Shown piece after piece: positions 42,329 through 49,969 of a stretch of DNA of 64,000 nucleotides. The stretch is from Prostheceraeus crozeri (taxonomy: Eukaryota; Platyhelminthes; Polycladida; Euryleptidae): assembly GCA_907163375.1 (NCBI GenBank), contig CAJQUW010016896.1, forward strand, positions 1-64,000. The letters run 5' to 3'. The notes under the pieces were generated by a model that had not been told where the DNA came from, did no database searches, and worked only from the letters and a program-made list of their open reading frames with translations. Position numbers and translations under genes: made by a program. Within the stretch, counting starts at the first letter, position 1. The number at the start of each line of letters is the position of its first letter.

Positions 42329-43267
42329 CTAATATAAATTATTATTTTGACATAAATTATTATTTTGACATAAATTATTACTATGTTGATCATTATGTTG
42401 ATTAAGTTTTGGACATAGTGTTACATGTCGCTGAAAATTTTTCTTTAATATAATTTTTTGACAACCTCTACATTTAACTTTTTCTTTTAAACAATCCTTA
42501 CACTGATATTTACTATCATAAAACTCTGTCTTAGGTTTAGTAATTTGACAACTTGTACATTGTCTTGTAGAACTTATACAACAATTATAATGATTAGTAA
42601 TTCCTTGATTTGTAAAATATTTATTACAATTACGACATAACTGATCTTTTAATTTATCTTTTTTATTTTTTTTAACCTCTTCTGGTTGTTCGCATAATTT
42701 TAAATGACGTGCAAAATTTTTTGATGTTATATTTTTATTACATCCGGAACATATTTTTTTGTTATTACTTTCAACAAATTGATTTTTATCAATATAATTA
42801 TTTTGAGCTACATTATTATTTTGAGCTACATTATTATTTTTATCAACATAATTATTTTGAGCTACATTATTATTTTGAACAAAAGGATTATTTTGTGCTA
42901 AATAATTATTATTATTTTGCCTAGGTGTATTTTGCCTAGGTGTATTTATTCTAGCAGTATTTTGCCTAGGTGTATTTATTCTAGCAGTATAAAGATTTTG
43001 TTCTTTATCTGAAATAAATAAATGCTTTAATCTTTGTAATGGTTGCTCTGATTGAATATTATTATACTGAATACTATTATTAGGTTGAATATTATTCTGA
43101 ATATTATTAGGTTGAATATTATTAGGTTGAATATTATTAGGTTGTATATTATTAGGTTGTAATTGATTCATATGCATACCACATGGTGTGTTTTTCATAT
43201 GAGAATATAATAGTGTTTGATTTAAAAAACGCATATTGCAAACTTGACAAATTTGAGTCATTTCCAT
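42329..43267 (-). CDS. Polinton multi-zinc-finger protein
   Basis: 312 residues. It opens with a C2H2 finger (CQVCNMRFLNQTLLYSHM). Low-complexity repeats follow (NNIQPNNIQPNN, then INTPRQNTPRQN and AQNNNVAQNN). The C-terminal half has several CxxC fingers: CSGCNKNITSKNFARHLKLC, CRNCNKYFTNQGITNHYNCC, CTSCQITKPKTEFYDSKYQC and CRGCQKIILKKNFQRHVTLC. A nucleic-acid-binding regulator of replication or late expression is likely by inference. It starts 89 bp from the divergent fibre-like gene. Confidence 0.8.
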   Translation of the reverse strand: MEMTQICQVCNMRFLNQTLLYSHMKNTPCGMHMNQLQPNNIQPNNIQPNNIQPNNIQNNIQPNNSIQYNNIQSEQPLQRLKHLFISDKEQNLYTARINTPRQNTARINTPRQNTPRQNNNNYLAQNNPFVQNNNVAQNNYVDKNNNVAQNNNVAQNNYIDKNQFVESNNKKICSGCNKNITSKNFARHLKLCEQPEEVKKNKKDKLKDQLCRNCNKYFTNQGITNHYNCCISSTRQCTSCQITKPKTEFYDSKYQCKDCLKEKVKCRGCQKIILKKNFQRHVTLCPKLNQHNDQHSNNLCQNNNLCQNNNLY

Positions 43268-43356
43268 TTTTTTTTATTTTTATTAGGAAAAATTTTATTT
43301 TTTATAATTTATGTATTTTTTATAATCAGAAAAAATTTTATTTTTATTGTTTAAAA
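43268..43356. promoter_or_regulatory. Divergent promoter region, 89 bp
   Basis: The only sequence between the minus-strand zinc-finger gene and the plus-strand fibre-like gene, and thus the switch point between the two transcription blocks. It is nearly all A/T with runs such as TTTTATTTTTTATAATTTA. No specific factor site can be named. Confidence 0.55.
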
Positions 43357-44244
43357 ATGATGTTACCAAATGTTGGTGGAGGTGCATATATCCCGAATAA
43401 TCGTGAATTAGAAATAGAGATAGAAAATTATATTGTGAAAACTGGAGACGTTTTATCTGGACCATTACATCTTTCTATTCTTCCACAACAAAATACAGAG
43501 TTAACAAATAAACAATATGTTGATATGCAAATCAATGAATTAAAAGAAAAATATATAAACGATGTTTTGGTTCCGCTGATGAACGAATTAAAGTTGCTTA
43601 AACTTAATGACAAATCATTAAACGAAAAATTATTAAAACTTGATAAAAAGGATAGAGAGCTAGAAGCAGATATAGCAAAACTTTTTAAAAAGATTTCAGA
43701 ACAATCAAAAATTTTAATATTACTTTCTTTAAATTTAAAATCTGCAGTCATTAAAAATAAACATCAGATACACATGTTAAAAGAACAATTAGAAGATGAA
43801 ATAGAAAAACTACCTGAAAGAATTAAAAAAAATTTAAAACAGTTACAAACTACATTCCAAAAAAGTGTTGATGAATTGAGTTCTAAAATTACTCAACAAA
43901 TGAAAAAGATGAATAGAATAATAAATGAAGTAAACTCACTTAATGAAAAAGTTGATAAAATGAAAACTCTTAAAATCAATTTAGAAAATGAATTAAAGAA
44001 AAATTTACAAGAAAACTCTAAAGAAAATAAAGAACAGTTGGATGCTGTTAAAAGACAATTAGATGTTCTTAAAATTAAGTTAAATGCTCTTAAAACGGCG
44101 TTGAAGATTAATCAGCAGAAAATGCAAGTTAATAGAAGAGAAATTAAAGTACATCACACGCTACTTGACGCAATAGATAAAGTGCAACAGTCAATTAATA
44201 AAGTTATCTCGAAGTTGTTGTCCATTCACAAACGTAAATCTTAA
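43357..44244 (+). CDS. Fibre-like coiled-coil protein with phage tail-fibre motif
   Basis: 295 residues from the ATG in TTTAAAAATGATG. The start further upstream in the same frame overlaps the divergent gene and is rejected. The N-terminus MMLPNVGGGAYIPN has an NVGG|G site resembling the adenovirus protease consensus. Next is TGDVLSGPLHLSILPQ then NTELTNKQYVDMQI, which fits the phage tail-fibre repeat (GPLxL...P...T.KYVD). The rest, residues 60-295, is an almost uninterrupted lysine-rich coiled coil. A trimeric attachment fibre or internal filament is the best guess. There is no visible C-terminal knob. Confidence 0.75.
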   Translation: MMLPNVGGGAYIPNNRELEIEIENYIVKTGDVLSGPLHLSILPQQNTELTNKQYVDMQINELKEKYINDVLVPLMNELKLLKLNDKSLNEKLLKLDKKDRELEADIAKLFKKISEQSKILILLSLNLKSAVIKNKHQIHMLKEQLEDEIEKLPERIKKNLKQLQTTFQKSVDELSSKITQQMKKMNRIINEVNSLNEKVDKMKTLKINLENELKKNLQENSKENKEQLDAVKRQLDVLKIKLNALKTALKINQQKMQVNRREIKVHHTLLDAIDKVQQSINKVISKLLSIHKRKS

Positions 44245-44407
44245 ACGAGTATTGTAAATATTAACTTAAATATTTTTTACCTACAAAAAATAAAAATCAT
44301 AAAAAAATATAAATATAATTTAAAAAATATAAATATAATTTTAAAAATATAAATATAATTTTAAAAATAAAAAAAGTATAAATATATAAAAGTATATAAT
44401 TTTAAAA

Positions 44408-44581
44408 ATGGATAAAATTAGAGCTAATAATTTTAAAAGAATTAAACAATTAGAAGAGTTAATAAAAGAAAGAAATATTATGAAAGAAAATCATAGAATA
44501 AAAAGAATGATTGATGCAGGTTTGGTTCCTGATAAAGTTAAACCAAAAACGCAATCTGCAAAAGGTAAGAACAAAAAATAA
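44408..44581 (+). CDS. 57-aa basic protein, paralogue of the 276-aa protein's N-terminus
   Basis: ATG in TTTAAAAATGG, TAA at 44,579-44,581. The protein MDKIRANNFKRIKQLEELIK then ERNIMKENHRIKRMIDAG is about 75% identical to the first 40 residues of the protein at 34,875-35,705, and ends in a lysine-rich tail (KGKNKK). It is probably a duplicated N-terminal module that became its own gene, perhaps a DNA-binding core peptide (inference). A GC-rich hairpin follows 18 bp after the stop. Confidence 0.75.
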   Translation: MDKIRANNFKRIKQLEELIKERNIMKENHRIKRMIDAGLVPDKVKPKTQSAKGKNKK

Positions 44582-44598
44582 ACATTTTTTTTTTTATA

Positions 44599-44664
44599 AT
44601 GGACATCGGTTCATGGGTCAACGGAGATGTCTTCCAGGGCTTCGCGCTTCGCGCTTCACCCGTA
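44599..44664. repeat. GC-rich hairpin cluster after the small gene
   Basis: GGACATCGG...GGAGATGTC, GGGCTTCGCGCTTCGCGC and CACCCG; same unit types as in the terminal repeats. Intergenic, just upstream of the pVI-like gene. Confidence 0.85.
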
Positions 44665-44703
44665 TTTATATTTTTCCCAAAAAGTCAAATTTATTCCTAA
44701 AAA

Positions 44704-45225
44704 ATGCCTATAATTTATAAACACAATCTTAAACATTTTGCTTCAAATCAAAAACTTGCTCATGAACCACGTATGAATCCTGTTTATCATTATGATAATA
44801 GAGAAACAGTCGGAACAGAAAAGTTCCTAGGCACCGCAGGTGCCGTCCAAAAAGAAGGGGATGGCATCTTTTCTGGTATTGGTAGTATCGTTAACTTAAT
44901 TAAAAATAATAAAGATTTGATTACATCTGCTGCAAAAGGAGCAGCTGCTATAGGTAGTACAGCTAGTGCAATATCAAATGCTGTCAAGTCTCAAAACGAA
45001 TTAAAACAACTAGAAGCTATTCGTAAACTCAAGAATGATTCTGAAGAACTAAAAAAATTAAAAAAACTTTCAGATGAAACAAAAAACAAAATTGCTAACA
45101 TAGCTGTAGAGGGTAATAGTAAACAAAATGAAAAAACAATTGAAGAAATAAGAGGTAATGGCGTGAGCAGCAACCTTCTGTCTAACCAGCAAAGCTGTAG
45201 CGGAGCTGGTCTAGCAAAATTCTAA
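44704..45225 (+). CDS. pVI-like amphipathic virion protein (tentative)
   Basis: 173 residues, ATG in CCTAAAAAATG. A tyrosine/histidine-rich N-terminus is followed by an amphipathic to hydrophobic stretch (GIFSGIGSIVNLIKNNKDLI, AAKGAAAIGSTASAISNAV) and then a lysine/glutamate coiled coil. In position, next to the major capsid gene, and in design it resembles the membrane-lytic protein VI of adenoviruses and similar Polinton proteins. There is no decisive motif. A hairpin GGCACCGCAGGTGCC lies in frame near 44,830. The last bases start a four-copy 25-bp tandem repeat that fills the gap to 45,305. Confidence 0.6.
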   Translation: MPIIYKHNLKHFASNQKLAHEPRMNPVYHYDNRETVGTEKFLGTAGAVQKEGDGIFSGIGSIVNLIKNNKDLITSAAKGAAAIGSTASAISNAVKSQNELKQLEAIRKLKNDSEELKKLKKLSDETKNKIANIAVEGNSKQNEKTIEEIRGNGVSSNLLSNQQSCSGAGLAKF

Positions 45226-45362
45226 AATTATATTTAGTAAAATTCTAAAATTATATTTAGTAAAATTCTAAAATTATATTTAGTAAAATTCTAAAATTAT
45301 ATTTAATAAAATTTTTTTTCTATCTGTGAGAAAAACAAAAAGTCAAATTATTTCTTATAAAA
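45226..45362. repeat. Four-copy 25-bp tandem repeat
   Basis: Units of AAAATTCTAAAATTATATTT spaced 25 bp begin at the stop codon of the previous gene. The remaining bases before 45,363 are the leader of the major capsid gene. Confidence 0.85.
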
Positions 45363-46697
45363 ATGTCTTCGCTTATCGAAAATAAATTTAGATTAGATGA
45401 TCCTCCGTTCGTCAGTTATAATCAAAAAAAGAATGACTATATAAGAGTTGCTATGAATCCCGGATCTTCCAGTAGAGTAAACACTGGAGGAGATTTAATC
45501 TTTGAAGTTGATAATCAGCAGAGTTATTTATATTTACCTGATTCATTTTTACACTGCGAATATTCTTTATATAGTGATGCTAATTTTACAACACCATTAC
45601 CAGATACTGATAATATTACACTAGAGAATAATTTTTTCCCAAGTTTATTTACACAAATGCGTTTAGATGTTGCAACTCAAAATATAGAAACAATAAGTGA
45701 TTCCCCAGGTGTAATTGATACAATGCTTAGATTTATAACAATTGGTGAAAATAATAAAAAGCATGAAATCGAAGGTTGGTTTCCTGATACTAATGATGGT
45801 ATAATTATTGATGATTTAACTCACGCTGGAACAGATGCCGCAGGAATTGCGAAAGATGTAGAAAATATTGCAAAACATTTAAATAAAACAAATAATGAAG
45901 CATATAAAGAAAGACGTGAATTTAACAAAAAAAGTAAACAGACAGTAAATTGGTCATTGTCTCCATTATTCGGTTATTTAGATTATGATAAAATATCATA
46001 TCAATTAAAATTTAAATTAATAATTCATCGTACAGCAAATAATGAATTAATCTTTTTTGGTAAGACTGGGAAAAAAGCATATTTAAAAATTGATAGACTT
46101 GAATGGTGGATTAAGCATATTACTCCTAGTTTAGAGGTTGAAACAGCTATTGCAAAAAGATTAAATACTAACAAACCAATTCCAGTTAATTTTCTAAAGA
46201 GAACTGCTAGTTCAGTAACTTTTTCCGAACAAAGATTTAACTGGCATTTTACTAGAACTGCGAATACTCCAAGATATTTATTACTAACATTTCAAAGAAA
46301 TAATTCTCCAAGTTTTGATAAGAACAATAATATCTTCCATATTAATACAATTCGAAGTTTACAAGTTTCATTAAATCAAACTCGATATCCAATTGATCCA
46401 TTAAGATTCGATGATACCAATAATCAATTTATGGAAGGATATGATTCTTATAGAAATCTTTGTATAGAATTTGGAGTTGAACCACAATTAACTCCTGGAG
46501 ATTGGAGACATTTATATCCAATTTTCTGTTTCGATTTAAGTGCACAATCTGAAGATATTATTAAAAATGGTTGTGATGTAACAATTAATATTGAAAAGAA
46601 AGATTCCACAACTTCATTGATGGCTTATGGTTTATTGCTAGAAGATGCAAAATATTCTATTGAAATTCTTAATGGAAAGATGGTTAGGATCGGCTAA
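45363..46697 (+). CDS. Polinton major capsid protein (double jelly-roll)
   Basis: 444 residues, ATG in TATAAAAATG. Size, strand-rich profile and position fit the hexon-like major capsid protein of Polintons and adintoviruses. Recognisable parts are an N-terminal DDPPFVSYNQKKNDYIRV, a central NWSLSPLFGYLDYDKISYQL, and the C-terminal LTPGDWRHLYPIFCFDLSAQ with a final strand block SLMAYGLLLEDAKYSIE. In this family trimers of two-jelly-roll subunits build the icosahedral shell. The TAA stop lies inside a GC-rich hairpin. Assignment by family knowledge; a structure prediction would settle it. Confidence 0.88.
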   Translation: MSSLIENKFRLDDPPFVSYNQKKNDYIRVAMNPGSSSRVNTGGDLIFEVDNQQSYLYLPDSFLHCEYSLYSDANFTTPLPDTDNITLENNFFPSLFTQMRLDVATQNIETISDSPGVIDTMLRFITIGENNKKHEIEGWFPDTNDGIIIDDLTHAGTDAAGIAKDVENIAKHLNKTNNEAYKERREFNKKSKQTVNWSLSPLFGYLDYDKISYQLKFKLIIHRTANNELIFFGKTGKKAYLKIDRLEWWIKHITPSLEVETAIAKRLNTNKPIPVNFLKRTASSVTFSEQRFNWHFTRTANTPRYLLLTFQRNNSPSFDKNNNIFHINTIRSLQVSLNQTRYPIDPLRFDDTNNQFMEGYDSYRNLCIEFGVEPQLTPGDWRHLYPIFCFDLSAQSEDIIKNGCDVTINIEKKDSTTSLMAYGLLLEDAKYSIEILNGKMVRIG

Positions 46698-46732
46698 AGC
46701 GCTAAAGCCAGAGGAGCTTTGCTCCGATAGGT
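46690..46732. repeat. GC-rich hairpin pair at capsid gene stop
   Basis: GGCTAAAGCGCTAAAGCC followed by GGAGCTTTGCTCC. The first stem contains the capsid stop codon (TAA at 46,695-46,697). The two stems are the same pair found in frame in polB at 38,936-38,968. Confidence 0.88.
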
Positions 46733-46845
46733 TAATTAAAATTTTTTTCATAACTAGAATAGATTAAAATTTTTGGTAACTTAAAATTTTTTTGGTAACT
46801 AGAATAGATTTAAATTTTTGATAACTTAAAATTTTTTTATTAAAA
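46733..46845. repeat. AT-rich tandem repeat leader
   Basis: AACTAGAATAGATT and AACTTAAAATTTTTTT words repeated twice each; leader of the next gene. Confidence 0.6.
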
Positions 46846-47331
46846 ATGTCGCAAGCGAAAAGTAATATTAATAATAAAACCGTTGAATTAAAATTACGTA
46901 ATATTGTTGACAAAAATACCCCTAAAACTATTACTATTAATAAAAAAAAGTATTACATAAGTAAACCAATGATAGAGAATATTCAATTACAAGAAGAAAA
47001 GAATGGCGGTATTCTCCCATTAATTCCACTAATAATAGGAGGCATAGCAGCTGCAGGAAGTGTTGCAGGTGGGACAGCTGGTATTGTCCAAGCAGTAAAT
47101 AAAAATAAATCAGAGAAGGCAGCATTAGAAGAACAAAAACGTCATAATAGAGAGTTAGAGAAAGTTGCTAGAGGAGAAGGAATAGTAGATAATTTTATCA
47201 GTAAATTAAAATTAGTTGATGAAGGAAAACGAGTTCTTAAAAATATTCTCCACAATGTTGATGATTTAATTGAAATTAAAGAAACTAAAGATGGTTCTGG
47301 AATATATCTAAGTCCTAGTATGATAAGGTAA
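46846..47331 (+). CDS. Adenovirus pX-like hydrophobic virion protein
   Basis: 161 residues, ATG in TTAAAAATG. A basic N-terminus precedes GGILPLIPLIIGGIAAAG, which closely matches the GGILPLLIPLI segment of adenovirus pX (mu) as I remember it. The sequence IIGG|I inside it also fits the adenovirus protease consensus, though the hydrophobic context may be coincidental. A lysine/glutamate helix and a C-terminal helix with a GSGIYLSPSMIR end follow. In adenoviruses mu condenses DNA in the core. It lies between capsid and integrase genes. Confidence 0.72.
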   Translation: MSQAKSNINNKTVELKLRNIVDKNTPKTITINKKKYYISKPMIENIQLQEEKNGGILPLIPLIIGGIAAAGSVAGGTAGIVQAVNKNKSEKAALEEQKRHNRELEKVARGEGIVDNFISKLKLVDEGKRVLKNILHNVDDLIEIKETKDGSGIYLSPSMIR

Positions 47332-47402
47332 TAACCTCAGGACCTTTGGTTCTTTTCGGTAAAACAATTTTTTTATCTTCTTAATTTTTTTTATCTTTTA
47401 AA

Positions 47403-48743
47403 ATGAATACTAAAAATTCCGAAAATTTAATAAAATTAAAAATTTCTAATTTAGATTTATTGAATTATCTATTAAACAAAAATAAAAACTCAAACTGTAA
47501 AATTTATGAAGGTAACGACGATAAACAAAGTTTGGTTACTACCTACGGTGGTGATATACAAAAAACATTAGAAAACTTTCCTGGATTTATTTGGAGTAAA
47601 TATTCGAAAGAAAAACATCTTCCTGGTCATTCATATACTGGGCCAGGAACTCGATTAGATATAAGACTAGATGAGAATAATAATCCGAAACCAGGTGAAG
47701 AACCAATAAATAGAGTAGATGCCGCCGCTTACAGGCATGATTTAGCTTATCGAAATCATGATCTAAGTTCTCGTCATGCAGCTGATAAGAAGATGATTCA
47801 AGAATTAGATAGTATTCAAAACCCTACATTTAGAGAAAAAATTGAAAGAATGTTTGTTAAGAAAGCTTTACAAGCTAAAATATTATTCGGTCAGGGTTTA
47901 AATGAAAATCATAATTCAGACGTTTATGCATCTGAAATTCATAAAGAATATAGAAAGCCTAAATATTTATTAAAAGTAAAAGTATTTAATAAAGATGATA
48001 TTTGGAGTGCTGATCTTATTCATATGCCGAATGAAAGGGACCGAACCGAAGGTTCTAAGACAAAGTCTGACTACAAATACGCATTGACCGTTATAGATTT
48101 ATATACACGATACGCTTGGGTAAAGCCTTTAAAAAATAAAAGTGGTCTTTCAGTTAAATATGCGTTTGAAGAAATCTTTAAAGAAAGTAATAGAAAGCCA
48201 AAAAAATTGTTTGTTGATAAAGGATCGGAATTTTATAACCGAAACGTTCAGCCACTATTTGAAACTGTTTATTCAACTGAAAACGCAGGAAAAGCTATAG
48301 TGATAGAAAGATTCAATCGGACGTTAAAAAATAAAATTTTCAAGAAATTTACTCAGCAAGGAAATCAGAAATGGTTAAAAATATTACCAGGAATTGTGGA
48401 AGAGTACAATAATAAAGTTCATTCAGGTATTGAAGAAACTCCAAAGAATGCTTCTGACGACCCTGATTTGATACGAAAAAAAATATTCGAGAATAATAAT
48501 TTGAATGAGAGTAATCCGAATTTGCAGAAACTTAAACCGAAATTTAAAATTGGAGATAGAGTTAGAATATTTAAATATAAGAACAAATTTGAAAAAGGCT
48601 TTGTTGGCTATTGGACTAAAGAAATATTTGAAGTTTGCAAAATAAATCAAAGTTATCCGATTACTTATGAAATTAAAGATTTAGATAATGAGAATATCAG
48701 AGGCCGTTTTTATCAAAATGAATTACAGAAAACAGAGCTTTAA
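47403..48743 (+). CDS. Phospholipase A2 domain fused to retroviral-type integrase
   Basis: 446 residues, ATG in TTTAAAATG. Residues about 55-125 form a parvovirus-type PLA2: FPGFIWSKY, Ca loop YTGPGTRLD, catalytic VDAAAYRHDLAYRNHD. From about residue 190 there is a DDE integrase core: aspartate in WSADLIHMP, aspartate in LFVDKGSEFYN, glutamate in IVIERFNRTLK. A C-terminal SH3/chromo-like part follows (KFKIGDRVRIFKYKNKFEKG). The usual N-terminal zinc-binding HHCC domain is not seen; PLA2 occupies that place. PLA2 opens endosomal membranes in parvoviruses, and integrase inserts the element. A GC-rich hairpin adds RDRTEGSKTKSD within the core, between two strands. Confidence 0.93.
   Translation: MNTKNSENLIKLKISNLDLLNYLLNKNKNSNCKIYEGNDDKQSLVTTYGGDIQKTLENFPGFIWSKYSKEKHLPGHSYTGPGTRLDIRLDENNNPKPGEEPINRVDAAAYRHDLAYRNHDLSSRHAADKKMIQELDSIQNPTFREKIERMFVKKALQAKILFGQGLNENHNSDVYASEIHKEYRKPKYLLKVKVFNKDDIWSADLIHMPNERDRTEGSKTKSDYKYALTVIDLYTRYAWVKPLKNKSGLSVKYAFEEIFKESNRKPKKLFVDKGSEFYNRNVQPLFETVYSTENAGKAIVIERFNRTLKNKIFKKFTQQGNQKWLKILPGIVEEYNNKVHSGIEETPKNASDDPDLIRKKIFENNNLNESNPNLQKLKPKFKIGDRVRIFKYKNKFEKGFVGYWTKEIFEVCKINQSYPITYEIKDLDNENIRGRFYQNELQKTEL
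48039..48072. repeat. In-frame GC-rich hairpin in integrase
   Basis: GGACCGAACCGAAGGTTC then AGACAAAGTCT. It adds about ten residues between the first catalytic strand (WSADLIHMP) and the strand YKYALTVIDLY, where a surface turn is expected. Confidence 0.85.
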
Positions 48744-48777
48744 CCTCTAGGTGGCGCTTTAGCTAGCTTCGCTTGAG

Positions 48778-49239
48778 TTATAGATTGTTTAACTCTAACA
48801 TAATATCTAGAAATGGTACTCCTTTTTGTAATTTAAATAAAACATAAAGACATAATTGTCCACAATAAGTAGTTCCCGGTTTTTGAATTTGAAATGTATT
48901 ATAAGTTCCATTTTCAAGTAATTTTTTAACTTCGTTTGTAGGTGGAAGACCATATGAGTCAAAATAATAATTATCTCCGTTTTTACTAAAGATACCTGCT
49001 GACCAATGTACGCCGTTTTGGTCTGAAGTGTGAAGATTCGTTATGAAATTTACAGTTATTGATGGAACTTTGTTCCGGGAACTGAAGGTTCCTGATGGCC
49101 TATTTTTTAGGAATTGTAATTCGTTTCTCATTAGAACATGAAAATTCTTTATTCCTAATTCATTTGCGATATTCTTTAGGTCGAAATTTGTCGTAGTTTG
49201 CGTTCCATATAATTTAAAAAACTCATTTATGTTGCTCAT
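48778..49239 (-). CDS. Polinton cysteine protease (adenain-like)
   Basis: 153 residues, shorter than adenovirus protease but typical for Polintons. Catalytic set: histidine in GVHWSAGIF, aspartate in YYFDSYGLPP, glutamine-cysteine in TTYCGQLCLYVLF. It would cleave virion precursors at sites like xxGG|x, which are visible in the fibre-like and pX-like proteins. It is convergent with the integrase gene, with a 34-bp gap containing a weak hairpin. A GC-rich hairpin unit (49,061-49,100) codes for part of residues 48-62 (PSGTFSSRNKVPS). Confidence 0.92.
   Translation of the reverse strand: MSNINEFFKLYGTQTTTNFDLKNIANELGIKNFHVLMRNELQFLKNRPSGTFSSRNKVPSITVNFITNLHTSDQNGVHWSAGIFSKNGDNYYFDSYGLPPTNEVKKLLENGTYNTFQIQKPGTTYCGQLCLYVLFKLQKGVPFLDIMLELNNL
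49061..49100. repeat. In-frame GC-rich hairpin in protease
   Basis: GGAACTTTGTTCC followed by GGAACTGAAGGTTCC; it lies before the catalytic histidine, probably in a surface loop. Confidence 0.85.
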
Positions 49240-49259
49240 TTTATAATAAAAAAATTTCT

Positions 49260-49420
49260 TAAGAGACCCCTAGAAGTCAGAGGGGGGGTATTGATTTAAA
49301 ACTGGTCTCTAATGATGTCTTTCCTTACTACTTAGTCAGAAGGGAGGGGGTATTGATTTAAAACTGTTCCACAATGATGACTTTCCTTGCTACTTATTCA
49401 ATTTTGAAATGATTTAATTT
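49260..49420. repeat. Tandem duplication after protease start
   Basis: Two copies of an about 85-bp unit: GGGGGTATTGATTTAAAACT then TTCC/CTCTAATGATG and CTTTCCTT(A/G)CTACTTA. Promoter-side sequence of the protease gene. Confidence 0.75.
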
Positions 49421-49479
49421 AATCTAAATTTAAACGTTACATTGTTGCATTGTGTTAGTGTTTCGCGCATATTTTATCA

Positions 49480-49615
49480 ATAGTAATTCATTACTCATCA
49501 ATATGTGAAAATTCTTTTTTTCCCAATTGCTTAGCAATCTCATTTAAATCGAAATTTCATGTGGTTTTGTTTGCTGTATATTTTTAGAATGTCTCTAATG
49601 TTACTCATTTTAAAT
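49480..49615 (-). pseudogene. Decayed copy of the protease gene's 5' end
   Basis: On the minus strand this stretch resembles the first 45 or so codons and leader of the protease gene at 48,778-49,239, ending in the same GCTCATTTTA/ACTCATTTTA start context. It is a broken fragment, older than the rest of the element. Confidence 0.65.
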
Positions 49616-49969
49616 GGAATAAAATCTATTTCAGTCATTTCTCAAAAGAATTAGCGTGTAGCAGCTGTTAAAATTGATTCAGCTGATAGGGGTGAAGGAA
49701 ATCACAAACAATAGCGCATAATGCGAGTTGTGAAATCTCATTCACACTATGAGAACAAAAGAACAAGTACAATCTAAAGACAATAGACATATGAGAGAGA
49801 AGAGAAATGAATGAGCATTTCTCTTCATTTTGGTTTCAATAACAATCATTCATGCGACATTGCTTGAATGGAAAAATACACCAACTGTCGCGCCGATGTC
49901 AGAAAGTTTGTCGATAAAAGTGCCGACATGGTTCGATAGTTGGTGTATTTTTTCCATTAGCGTTCAAGG
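49616..49969. other. Non-coding insert-like segment in the Polinton
   Basis: It has more GC than the rest of the element and no convincing gene. ATGGAAAAATACACCAACT at 49,868 is answered by AGTTGGTGTATTTTTTCCAT at 49,938-49,957 around a 51-base loop. It may be a small inserted MITE or captured host DNA. Confidence 0.5.

Noticed and set aside
43183-43356. Longer N-terminus for the fibre-like protein
   Set aside because: It would overlap the divergent zinc-finger gene; the ATG at 43,357 has the element's standard start context.
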